Assembly: GCF_000417875.1 (NCBI RefSeq)
Contig: NW_006920873.1
Coordinates: 186,635 to 215,382, forward strand
Direction of reading: 5' to 3'
DNA: 28,748 bases
DNA from: Pseudozyma flocculosa PF-1
Lineage: Eukaryota; Basidiomycota; Ustilaginomycetes; Ustilaginales; Ustilaginaceae
Made by a program: the position numbers and the translations under genes
In this document: positions 17,005-26,446 of the stretch, one piece after another
Position numbering within the stretch: the stretch's first letter is position 1
How the letters are laid out: each line of letters opens with the position of its first letter
Notes under the pieces: model-generated
Seen by the model: only the letters and a program-made list of their open reading frames with translations
The model's database searches: none
Told to the model about the DNA's origin: nothing

Positions 17005-20000
17005 CTACGACCTCTTGCCGCCCAGCTGGGCCCTCTTGATCCTCACGAGCTCCTCGAGGCGCTCGCACACCTGCGTCATCGACGGCCGCTCCTTTGCCGA
17101 GTGGTGCCACATGGCGTCGAGCAGGTCGACAATCTCGCCGCCAAACTGGCGCCGGATGGCGCCCGTATAGGGCCGGATCCGCTTCTGCCCGACGTCCTGG
17201 TAGATCTGGTGCTCGTTCATGCCCTGGAACGGGTACTTTTTCTCGGCCTGGTGCCACTGGAGCGTCTCCCAAAAAGTCATGGCCGCGCTCCACACGTCGA
17301 CCTTTTCGTTGTAGTGCGGCTTGGGCACCCACAGCTCCGCCGCCTGCCAGTTGACGGTGCCCACCAGCGAGCGCATCATCGACCGCTGCGTGTTCTTGAC
17401 CTTGGCCAGCCCAAAGTCGTTGATCTTGGCCGTCCGGTTGCGCGTGATGAGCACGTTGGTCGACTTGCAGTCGCGGTGGATAATGGCCGGCGTCCGCGTG
17501 TGCAGGTACTCGAGCCCGCGCGCCGTCTCGAGCAGGATGCGGAACACCTCGTCGTCGCTCGGCGGCGCCGTGTTGCGGATGTAGTCGAACAGGTCGCCGT
17601 TGACGCACAGCTCGCTGACAATCATGCACGGAACGCTGGTGCGCGGGTCGTCGGGGATGCTGACGCCAATGAACCGCACAATGTTTTCGTGGCGCAGATC
17701 GCGCAGCAGGCTCAGCTCCTTGATGTCCATCTCGGTCAGCTGGTCGCGGATGTCGGCGATGGCCACCCGGTTGACGCGCGTCTTGGAGATCCGGTAGCGC
17801 CCGACGTAGACGTCCTTGAAGCCGCCGGAGCCAATCTTTTCCAGCTTCTCGAGCTTGCTCGGCGGAATCTCCTTGTCCTGCAGGTCCAGGCTCTCGAGGT
17901 CGAGTCCGTTGAGCTCGTCGACGCCGTCGCCCGCGCCCGCCGCGTTGGCCTCGTCGTTGTGGCTCGTCAGCGGAGGCGTCGGCAGCTTGCTCGACTCGAC
18001 CTTGTCCGCCTTGGCCCGCAGCAGCAGCGGCACCTCGCTCTCGGTCGGCTGCGCGGCGCCCTTGCCGCCGGCGGCATCGCCACGCGTTCGGGCCTGCTTC
18101 CGCGTGCGAGGCGTGGCCGCATCGTCGACGTCTGAGCCCTGCCTGGCCGTCGAAGCCGACATGTCCGACTCGGCGTCCGACTCGCCNNNNNNNNNNNNNN
18201 NNNNNNNNNNNNNNNNNNNNNNNNNNNNNNNNNNNNNNNNNNNNNNNNNNNNNNNNNNNNNNNNNNNNNNNNNNNNNNNNNNNNNNNNNNNNNNNNNNNN
18301 NNNNNNNNNNNNNNNNNNNNNNNNNNNNNNNNNNNNNNNNNNNNNNNNNNNNNNNNNNNNNNNNNNNNNNNNNNNNNNNNNNNNNNNNNNNNNNNNNNNN
18401 NNNNNNNNNNNNNNNNNNNNNNNNNNNNNNNNNNNNNNNNNNNNNNNNNNNNNNNNNNNNNNNNNNNNNNNNNNNNNNNNNNNNNNNNNNNNNNNNNNNN
18501 NNNNNNNNNNNNNNNNNNNNNNNNNNNNNNNNNNNNNNNNNNNNNNNNNNNNNNNNNNNNNNNNNNNNNNNNNNNNNNNNNNNNNNNNNNNNNNNNNNNN
18601 NNNNNNNNNNNNNNNNNNNNNNNNNNNNNNNNNNNNNNNNNNNNNNNNNNNNNNNNNNNNNNNNNNNNNNNNNNNNNNNNNNNNTCGCCTCGCACAGGTC
18701 GACCAGCTGCGCGCGACGCAGGCGCGCCAGGGAGCCCGACGTGGGCTCAAACATGGCATCCTCGATGGCGGGCGAGGAGCGCGCCACGGGATCGTCGCCA
18801 GCGTCGTCCGCGTGCTCTGCGTCGGCCGCGCCCATCTCGCAGTCGCCAGTCTCCTCCCGAGGCTCCCGCTCCGCGTTCGCCTCCTGATCCTGGTCGACTG
18901 CCATCGCGTCGCGCCTCGACACCGGCATGCGCAGCTTGCCGTTGCGTAGCTTGCGGAACTTGACGGGGCTGTCGTCCGCCTCGGTCGAGGACGCCTCGCT
19001 GTTGTCGTCGTCGTCGTCATCATCGTCGTCATTATCGTCGTCGTCGTCCTCGTCCTGGCCGTCGATCTCGCCCATGGTCTGACCGGGCGAGACGGTCTTT
19101 GCTGCACCTCGACGGTGTCCGCTCTGCGATCCCCTTCGCGCGGCCCGAGGCGCGCGGTCGGCCCTGACAGGCGTCGCGTCGTTCTGGTCGATCTCGGCCC
19201 CGTCGGTTGCGGGCCTGGAACCTCTGCGGCCGGGCGCTCGAGGCCGCGACCCGTTCCGCTGCTCCCCGGTCTCGTCCTCCGACTCCTCTTCAGCCACGCT
19301 GAGCTGGCTGACGAGCTCACAGTCGGCGTCATCGGCCGAAAGCTCGTGATGGCCGACTTGCCTGGCGCGCGCTCTCGTCTGACGCCGGGTCGCTACGGTT
19401 CGCCTTTTGCCGGAGCCGTCGCTGCGGCTCGCTTCCTCCTCGGACCAGTCCTCGTCCATGTCGTCAGGATCACCGATCCGCTCGTCGCCCGTGCGGAACG
19501 ACACGCCGCGTCCGGCCTTTCGAGCGGGACGGGGCGTCCTGCTGCTGCTTATGGCACCGTCGCCGAACATCTCTTGCAACGCGGCCGCCGTGGCCCGCGT
19601 CATCGGGCGCCGCCGAGGTGCGACACCGCCCTGGCCGCGGGAGCTCGCGCGGACAGGCGACGAGGCTACAAAGAGGCTGCGCCTTGATCCGCGCCGGCGC
19701 ACCATGTGCGAGCCCAGCGGCGAGATGCCGGAGCTGGTAAAGGCGAGCGAAGATGAAGAGGCGTTGGCCCCGGCATCGGAGCTGCCAAAAATGGACCTGT
19801 CCCGGCCGCGACGGTCGGCGCGGTTGGTGCCGAGGGCGGTCCTGGCGCGCAGGGTGCGATCCGCGCGGCCGATGGGGTCCGACTGCTGCCAGCGCGCCTT
19901 GGTCGGGTCGCCGTTCGGGGCGTGCTGCATGAGCTCGGACGGCTCGAAGAAAGACGAGTCCATCCGGCGCAGCGTGCCTGGCTGGGGTCTTCGGGCCGCC

Positions 20001-21286
20001 TTCTTGCGGCCGGCGGCACGGGTGGGCTCGGCCTCGGTCTCTTCGCCTCCACCTTCGTGGGACTCGTCGGAGCTGTCACCGCTGGGGCGGCGCGACTGTT
20101 CTTTCGTCGTCGCTTCAGGATCCGCGACCCCTGTGCGGCGAGTCCTCGAGCGCGACCGTGTGCGCAGCCTGGGCGGACTCGGAAGCTCGTTGGTCAGGTC
20201 AATGACGGCGCTGCCCCGAGCCCGTAGCGACGACGACGATGACGAGGCAGAGGCGGCGCGGCGGTGGCCCCGCGCCCCGGCGTCGGCGACGGCGCCCTTG
20301 CCCTTGTCGAGGCGGGAGCGGCACATGATGACACCGTTGACGAGCTCCTGCTTTGTGTAGAGCTCGGGGTCGACCTCTTCGTCGTCATCCCACGTGCCCG
20401 CCAGGCGGTTGAGGCGGACGAGGTCGTCCTTGCGCAGGCGTGACAGCTGCCAGTTGGGAGCGGTGGTCAGCAGGCGCTGGTCCTCGGCCTCGCCGGATTC
20501 GCCAGCAGCGGCGCCGTCTTCGGCGAACAGGGGCGCGCCGGTGCCGTAGTCGACGGAGCGTTGGCTGCGGGTTCGAGAGCCGCGGCGGACGGGCTTTTGC
20601 GCACCAGTCGCTTTTCCGTCGACGTCGACGTCGCCGCCGCTGCCGCTGGCCGTGCCCGTGGGCGAAGGCGGATCCTCGAGCGTCATGCCGCGCATGCCCT
20701 GCCGGAGGGAGACGCGGCTCGAGCTGCGACCAGATCCCCTTTCGCTCTGGAGCCAGCTGTCGACGAGGTCATCGTGGACCTCGGGCAGCGTCGCATGCCG
20801 CGAGGCTGCAGGCGACGTCGAGGCGAGGGAGGACCAGTCAGAGGTGTTGCTTGCAGTCGAAGCCGGCTTCCGCGGCGTGGCAGGCAGAAAGCCCCTGCGA
20901 CGGCCCAGCGAAAGGCTGCTGCTGGCGTCGGTGTGCCCGCCCCGCTCGGTGTGCGCGGCACGCTGGTTGCGCAGCGGGCCAGTGCCGCTGCGGTCGTTGG
21001 CCTTCGCCTTGGATTTGGATCCGGTGACGTTGGCGCGTTTGCGCTTGACGCCGGCGCCGGGGCTGGAGAGGGCCATCCTGCCCAGGGGGATCTCGACGAA
21101 GCACGAGACCCTCGGATAGTTGCGGGGCGCACTGGGAAGCAACGAGGGCCCGGGCTCGCCCAGCTTGAAGGAAAAGCAGGCGCCGTGGAACTGGGCCGAG
21201 TTCGTGTGCAGGGGTGAGTCGTGCTGCGGCGGGGACTGGTGCTGCTGGACAGGTGAGAGGATTGGGCGGTTTCGACGGGCTATCAT
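17005..21286 (-). CDS. TKL-like protein kinase with long disordered N-terminus and SAP-like motifs; coding sequence interrupted by an assembly gap
   Basis: The N-terminal part (21286-18685, 867 codons) and C-terminal part (18186-17005) are open but lie in different frames across 498 Ns, so the gap length is wrong or an intron is hidden. The N-terminal part has a block near 36-75 (CFSFKLGEPGPSLLPS, FVEIPLGRMALS), then Ser/Arg-rich disorder, Asp-rich tracts and two helix motifs of SAP type (LSRLRKDDLVRLNRLAG, 281-297; LARLRRAQLVDLCEA before the gap). The kinase domain has a glycine loop IGSGGFKDVYVG, alphaC region EMDIKELSLLRDLRHENIV, catalytic loop HRDCKSTN, DFGLAK and SLVGTVNWQAAELW. The beta-3 lysine is missing (VAIADI, Ala codon at 17757-17755), but Lys at 17817-17815 lies in the glycine loop as in WNK kinases. 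APE is AAE. The loop sequence suggests Ser/Thr specificity. Met71 (21076) is a possible later start. Kinase identity is firm; the pathway is unknown. Confidence 0.85.
18187..18684. other. Assembly gap (498 N) inside the kinase gene
   Basis: Undetermined bases from 18187 to 18684. Both sides are kinase-gene coding sequence, but the two sides are out of frame by one base at this gap length. The missing part should contain more of the disordered region and probably the continuation of the second SAP-like motif. Confidence 0.99.
19002..19055. repeat. Interrupted GTC/GTCATC trinucleotide array encoding an Asp-rich tract in the kinase gene
   Basis: TCG/TCA triplets on the plus strand are read on the minus strand as a run of Asp residues broken by Glu and Asn. 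The run forms a very acidic segment in the disordered N-terminal half of the kinase. Confidence 0.9.
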
Positions 21287-23413
21287 GTCGGCCTGCGGCG
21301 GGCCGTGCAGGCAAGGGGTCGGTGCGACGCGGGGATGTGGGGCTGAAGTGACCGGTGGTGAGGCTGCTCAAGCTGCCTCAGGGTGGCGAGGCACGATGGG
21401 ACGAGGCCGCCTTCAGGCAGAGACGAGCGATCAGTGGACCGGAAAAGGTGCTCGCTGTCGAGTGGTAGTCTGACTATACTATGTGCGGATCATGCAGGGC
21501 GAAGGGCGGCGAGCTCGGCCAGGCCAGTGGCGGTTCACCGGGAACGCCGTGGAGAGCGGAGAGGAAAGAGGAGGTGCGGGCGGGATATATGCGAGTGTGT
21601 CGCTGGTAGACCAGGACGACGGCGATGGCGGCGCACACGGCGAGGCTGACAAGCGGCTGCTGAGACCCTGAAGAGCCACCCGGCTGACCCGAATGAATGC
21701 GAGGCGGCAGCGGCGGCGACGAGTGCAAGAAGAATGCTGATGCGAGGCTGATGTTGAGATGCGTGTACGATGGCAAGACGGGAAGCGTAGGGGTAGATGG
21801 CCGGCGAGAGTCACAGGATACGATGTTGTGGCCGAGAGGGGGAGAGGAAGGGACGGGAGAGGGAGGGATGGTTGGTCGAGGTGGAGAAGGCCAGGCCAGG
21901 CTGCCACAACAAGCAAGCAGCGGCGCGCTCAGCCTGACCCGGCCCCTTGCCTGGCGCTCGTCTGGCCAGGCAAGCCTGACCTGACCTGCTGCCCTGTAGG
22001 CCGGCCCCGATTTCTGAATTTCGATGATCGAGATGCCGCTGGCGTTCGCGTAGAGCTTGGCGTGCGCGTCGTGAAGGGTGGGGGCCTGGCAATCCCGGCC
22101 TCGGAACCGAGGACGACGTCGAGTTCGGCGACTTTTGCAGACAGCCCGGCCTCGGTGACTTGGTGGACAGCCGGCCCCCCGCTCGCCTGGACCGACCCCG
22201 CGCAGCTCGACTTGCCTGCCAGCTGGCCTGCTTGCTGCACCCTGGCATCGGCACAGCCAAGCTAGAGGGTACCGGTAGCAGCGTCCTCTCCCGCCTGCCT
22301 GCTGCCCTCTTTCACCGGTTCGACCTGACGCACGCCAGCACCAGCACGCACGCACGTCGACGTCTCGGGGTCCCTGCGACCAGCGGGCGCCGCGACGAGC
22401 GAGAGCGCCAAAGCGAGATTCCATCGCCTGCACAGCGAAAAGAGAGGCAGGCCGGTTGGGGCGGGGGGCGAGGCGGGGCGAGGTGAGGTTTCCGCAGCTT
22501 ACCGCCGCTGCGCCGTTGCGGAGCTGCGCATCGTCGCGTTCGACGGCAGGCGCCGCTCGACGACGGTAATGGTCATGGTCGAGAGCGATCATCCACTTCA
22601 AAGGCGTGGTGTCGCTCGCATGCCATATCACCCGTCGTTGGACTCTATGGCAGGATGTACGTATGTACGTGCGTGTCCATCTCTCTGCGTCGCGGGCGGA
22701 TCGAGTCGAGTCGAGTACTCTTAGTCTATTTCCGTACCAACCAGCCTCGCTCCTGACCTAGCTCATCCCTGCGCCCGAGCGTCCTGCTTGCACGCCCTGC
22801 TGGCGCTACCGTACCGGTACCGCTGCCTTAGCGCTGCTCTTAGATGCACGGCTGGCCAGGCCGGGCAGAAAGACAACGAGAGGCCAGGCAGCACGAGCAA
22901 GAGGCTGGGATGCATGGCCCCTCGCCGCCGGCTCAAAGTTGCCGCCGCCGCCGCCGCAGCTGCCGCCTTCGCCGCCTCGCCATCGCCGCCTGCCTGCCAC
23001 GGCTCGCTCCAGGCGACCGCAAGCTTGCAAGACCTAGGCCAGGCCAGGACAGGCAAGGCGGGGCAAGGCGAGGCTCCTCGAGCGCCTGTCGAGTCAAGGA
23101 TCTACGCCCCAGGCCTGCCTGGACGCAAGTGCCTGTACGTGCTGCTGAAGCTCAACTCGTCCAGGATCGACCCGGTCGACGACCAACATCGCCACCACCA
23201 CCATCATCATCGCACCCCTCGAACCCAGCCAGACTTCCTTGCTCGCTCCCCAGCCTCCCCTCCGTATCGGACCCTCGCACTCTCGTTACTGTACCAGCCG
23301 CATTACTACTGCCATCTCGTCGCTCCCTCTTTCTTGATCGACCTGCCCTACCTCCCCTATCGCGCTCAACTCCCCTCGCACCTCTTCGCCTCCCCGTCCA
23401 CCCGCAAGCCAAG
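21287..23413. promoter_or_regulatory. 2.1-kb divergent intergenic region between the kinase (-) and the secreted cysteine protein (+)
   Basis: This is the longest gene-free stretch of the window. Near the kinase there is GGGATATATGCG (about 21583-21594), read on the minus strand as a TATA-like element about 300 nt upstream of the kinase start. The middle (about 21880-22260) is CAAGCAAGC/GGCCAGGCC low complexity. A GTAC-rich zone with TACGTA, repeated GTCGA (about 22695-22712) and the 10-bp palindrome GTACCGGTAC (22811-22820) follows. A CACCACCATCATCATC stretch (about 23192-23211) lies in the probable leader of the secreted protein. A minus-strand frame here contains a hydrophobic segment but has no nearby ATG. 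I cannot support a gene. Confidence 0.45.
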
Positions 23414-24049
23414 ATGCAGTTGACCCGCTCCCTTGCTGTCCTCTTCGCCATGACGACCATGGCCTTCTCGAGCGTCCACGCCACGGCGCAGGCCGTCGAT
23501 GCCGCCTCGCTCTTCCCGCGCGCCGACGCCTACAACGCCGCGGGCAAGGGCGACGGCCCCGAGAGCGACGGCCGCCACGAGGTGCGCTTCACCCTCAAGG
23601 GCTGCCCCGCCAACGTCAAGCCCAAGATCACCGGCACCTCGGGCAGCAAGGGCTCCTTCCTGCCCAAACCCCCGGGATCCGTCGTGGTGCCCGCCGACTT
23701 TACGGGCTCCGTCTACCTCATAGGCGAAGGATGCGGCAAGAACGGCGTCAACTGCCAGGCCGTCGCCCTCATCTTTATGCCCGAGCCCTCCGAAACGGTG
23801 CGCTCCTACATCAACTACGACGCCACCCAGCCCCGCAAGTTTGTCTACCCCGTCAAGGCGCGCTTCGACGACAACAACGACCAGAGCGACGCCGCCAGCA
23901 TCGACTGCGACAACTTCGAGTGCCTCGACGGAAGCAGGGACCCCGACGACTTCATCAGCAACCGCATCTACAGCTCGACCCGCGGCGTCGGCGTCGACAT
24001 CGTCTACGACTGCACGGCCAACTCGACCGCGCCCGCGCCCGGCGTCTGA
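23414..24049 (+). CDS. Secreted six-cysteine protein of unknown function (effector candidate)
   Basis: Single exon, 211 aa. The N-terminus MQLTRSLAVLFAMTTMAFSS plus VHATAQA is a clear signal peptide with cleavage expected at about residues 23-27. The mature part has six cysteines (64, 107, 114, 165, 170 and 200), enough for three disulfides, one N-glycosylation sequon near the C-terminus (Asn203-Ser-Thr), and no membrane segment or GPI-type hydrophobic tail. The pattern of short hydrophobic strands (HEVRFTLKGCPANVKPKI, GSVYLIGEGC, VGVDIVYDC) suggests a beta-sandwich. I do not recognise a named family. Small, secreted, even-cysteine proteins are typical of cell-wall proteins and candidate effectors in smut-type fungi; that role is only inferred. 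No KR site lies between the signal peptide and the mature domain; the nearest basic site is Arg36 in LFPRAD. The start ATG follows a pyrimidine-rich leader. Confidence 0.85.
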   Translation: MQLTRSLAVLFAMTTMAFSSVHATAQAVDAASLFPRADAYNAAGKGDGPESDGRHEVRFTLKGCPANVKPKITGTSGSKGSFLPKPPGSVVVPADFTGSVYLIGEGCGKNGVNCQAVALIFMPEPSETVRSYINYDATQPRKFVYPVKARFDDNNDQSDAASIDCDNFECLDGSRDPDDFISNRIYSSTRGVGVDIVYDCTANSTAPAPGV

Positions 24050-24278
24050 GGTGCGAGCGTCGCCGCCGTCCTCGAAAGCGTCTCCGTGCCGTGGCCGCAG
24101 CTGTATTCTTGCTGCAGAACAATAACGTGTAGCCCGCTTAGCTAGCATCGGTGCTCCTTCCGTCCGCTCTTTGCCTCCCTTTGAATATCGATGTCGATCG
24201 GCGCAGGTCCGCCGTTCCGTCTACCCTTTTATCCTATCGCATTTGCGAGTGCCCTGACGCCGCCACGGCCGCCGCCGC
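24050..24278. other. Convergent 3' intergenic region (secreted protein / Imo32-like hydrolase)
   Basis: These 229 nt separate two stop codons and hold both 3' ends. AATAACG lies near 24121-24127 and TTTTATCC near 24227-24234. No gene is visible. Confidence 0.6.
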
Positions 24279-25668
24279 CTATGCGCTCCTGGGCTTGAGC
24301 GCCTCGTCGGTCACGTCAACCGTCTGGCCCTTGATAAAGTCCTCGACGACCTGGACAAACTCGTTGGGCTTCTCGGCCTGGCACCAGTGGCCCGTGTCCA
24401 TCACGACCATCTTGGAGTTGGGGAAGTGGGCGCGGTTGGTGGGCACGTTGCGGCGGTTGATGTACTTTGACTTTGCACCCTTGACAAAGAGGACGTCGCC
24501 GTCCCACGCGCGCGCGTCGCCGCTGCCGCCCTCATCGGTCGAGCCGGGGGCGTCGTAAGGGAAGTCGCCGATCGATGAGATGTGCTTCTGCATCGTCCGC
24601 ACCGGGATGCGCCAGGACCAGCTGGCAGAGTCGGGCGGGTTGCGCGTGAGGTTCGTCAGCAGGAACTGCCGCACGCCGAGGTCCTGCGCCGTCGGTGGTG
24701 GGGGGAGGGCACGGATGCGGGAGGTTGAGAGGCGTCAGCGTCAGCGTCGACGCCGGGAAGGGTAAGAACAATGCTAGGGCCGGATCGGCTGCTCACGGGC
24801 TCGATCTTCTGGAGGAGCTCGTCGGCCGCGCTCCTCGTCTCGCACTTTGCCTCTTCGATCTCAACCATGCCCTCCATGTATTGCTGCGTGGCGAGCGGCA
24901 AGCGTGGGCGCCGAGTGGGTGATGATGGGGTCAGCCTGGTTTGCCGTTGACCCTGACTCGCTGGCGGCGTTCTGCAACGACGCAAGTGCTCACCTCAAAC
25001 TCCTTGCTGAGCGGCCCGCGCCGGGGGCTCATGTCGACGCTGATGAGCTTGCTGACGCGTTTCCCGATCTCGGCATCGAGCACGGCGCTCATGACGACCT
25101 TGCCGCCCATGCTGTGGCCGATGAGGACGACGTTGTCGAGGCCCTTTTCGGCGAGGAACCTGCCGACGTCGGCGGCCATGTCGCGGTAGTCGAGGCCGTC
25201 GATGTGGGGCGAGGTGCCGTGATTGCGCAGGTCGAGGGCGTAGACGTCGACGCCGAAGCGGGATGCCATTGCGCGGCCGAGGGAGCGCCAGTTCTGCTTG
25301 GAGCCAAAGAGGCCGTGGCAGACGACAATGGGCCCCAGCGGCTTGACGCGTGGGGCGGCGGCGGCGGCGGCGTCAGAGGACTTTGGGTGGTAGGCCTCAT
25401 AGTCGAGCTCGACAGTGTTGCCCGTCGGGCCGGGAGGCGGCTTGACGGCAGGGTCCGAGACGGTGTTGCCGACGGCGTAGCCCCTCGACGAGAATGCAGA
25501 GGGCGGCGAAGGGGATTTGGGGCGGGCGTCGAGGCGTAGCGGCGAATGGGAAAATGGGCGCAGCGAGGGCGTAGCCAGGCTGGCCAGCGACGCCCAGCCA
25601 CGGGCGACACGTACCGAGCGAACGGCGCTTGCGACGGACAGGGGCCGGGAGAGGGCTGGCAGGGACAT
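24279..25668 (-). CDS. IMO32: Mitochondrial alpha/beta hydrolase of the Imo32/ABHD11 family
   Basis: Exons on the minus strand are 25668-24994, 24883-24797 and 24683-24279, all in phase 0, with introns of 110 and 113 nt. The product is 388 aa. The first 60 or so residues are Arg/Ser/Ala-rich with no acidic residues until Asp47 and end near SSRGYAVGN, a typical mitochondrial presequence. The fold starts at about residue 85. His118-Gly119 (VVCHGLFGSKQNW) forms the oxyanion site, Ser176 is the nucleophile in GHSMGG, Asp212 in VDMSPRRGP fits the acid position known for YbfF/ABHD11-type enzymes, and His353 in MDTGHWCQAEKP is the base. The LRNHG block and VRQFLLTNL are also characteristic of the family. 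Yeast Imo32 is a mitochondrial protein processed by MPP and Oct1, and human ABHD11 acts in the matrix on lipids and lipoylated complexes. The exact substrate here is not known. Confidence 0.92.
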
Positions 25669-25916
25669 TCGAGGCGACGAAGATGGGCGACGGCGATGAT
25701 GGTGGTGGTGAGGTGGCTGGCCAAGGGAAACGAGAGAGTAGAGTGAGACTTCGGAGGCCGCTTGAGCCGGTGGTCCGGGTCGACGCCCTATGGTCCTTGT
25801 GGAGGAGCCGAGCCGACACGGACGACAGGTGGGCCAGGTGCCAGGGTCCGGCTGGCCCGAGAGCTGCTGCTTCAATCCCGGCTCCGCCTGAGCTTCGGAG
25901 ACGGGCCGGCGCCGAC

Positions 25917-25947
25917 AGACAAGCAAGCAGGCAAGCAGGCAAGCAGC
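25917..25947. repeat. CAAGCAGG tandem repeat
   Basis: Tandem GCAAGCAG units, with small changes between copies. The same CAAGC core recurs in other spacers of this window. Confidence 0.85.
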
Positions 25948-26140
25948 GGGGGATCCGTAGCAAGGAGGCAGCCAGCAAGAGGCGTGCGAGGATCGACGTG
26001 CAAGAGCGCGCTCCCTGCTGCCTGCCTCTTGGCCAGAGGTCAGGCCTGGCCTCCTTGCATCAGAAGCCGGGCGGCAAGCAAGCAGCGAGCCAGCTGCAAG
26101 CAAAGCGGGGCCAGTGCAAGCCGCCCGGCGCGCTGCCTGC

Positions 26141-26180
26141 CTGGCCTTGCCTGGCCTTGCCTTGCCTTGCCTTGCCTTGC
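26141..26180. repeat. CTGGCCTTGC x2 followed by CTTGC pentamer repeat x4
   Basis: Two perfect decamers (26141-26160) pass into four perfect CTTGC pentamers (26161-26180). The pentamer is the reverse complement of the GCAAG core found in the other spacers. Confidence 0.95.
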
Positions 26181-26420
26181 CTGCCTCTTCGCACGTACGT
26201 CTTCGCGACGCTCCTGACAGCCAGCCTAGCCAAGCCAAGCCAACCCGAAAGGCAGCCCAGTCCAGTCCAGCCCTTGCTTGCTTGTGCTTCTGGCTGTCCG
26301 TGCCCCACTTTGGGCAGTCGAGGAAGAGCAGCCAGTCAGGCATGGTGGGCGGGTGGGCGAATGGGCGGGGGCCTCCCGGTCGTTGGGATAGAGAGAGCGA
26401 GAGAGAAAAAAGACGAGCGA

Positions 26421-26446
26421 CAGCCAGCCAGCCAGCCAGCCAGCCT
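26421..26446. repeat. CAGC/CCAG tetranucleotide repeat
   Basis: Six or so perfect tandem CAGC units in the Imo32/kexin spacer, just after an A-rich purine stretch (AGAGAGAAAAAAGACGAG). Confidence 0.93.

Noticed and set aside
21474..22631. 385-codon minus-strand open frame in the kinase/secreted-protein spacer as a gene
   Set aside because: It is low-complexity over the CAAGC/CCAGG repeats and shows no recognisable family. Only its hydrophobic end was kept as a weak observation.
22788..23423. 211-codon plus-strand open frame upstream of the secreted protein
   Set aside because: It contains Ala and His runs from simple repeats, overlaps the start of the well-supported secreted protein in another frame, and fits leader or promoter sequence better.
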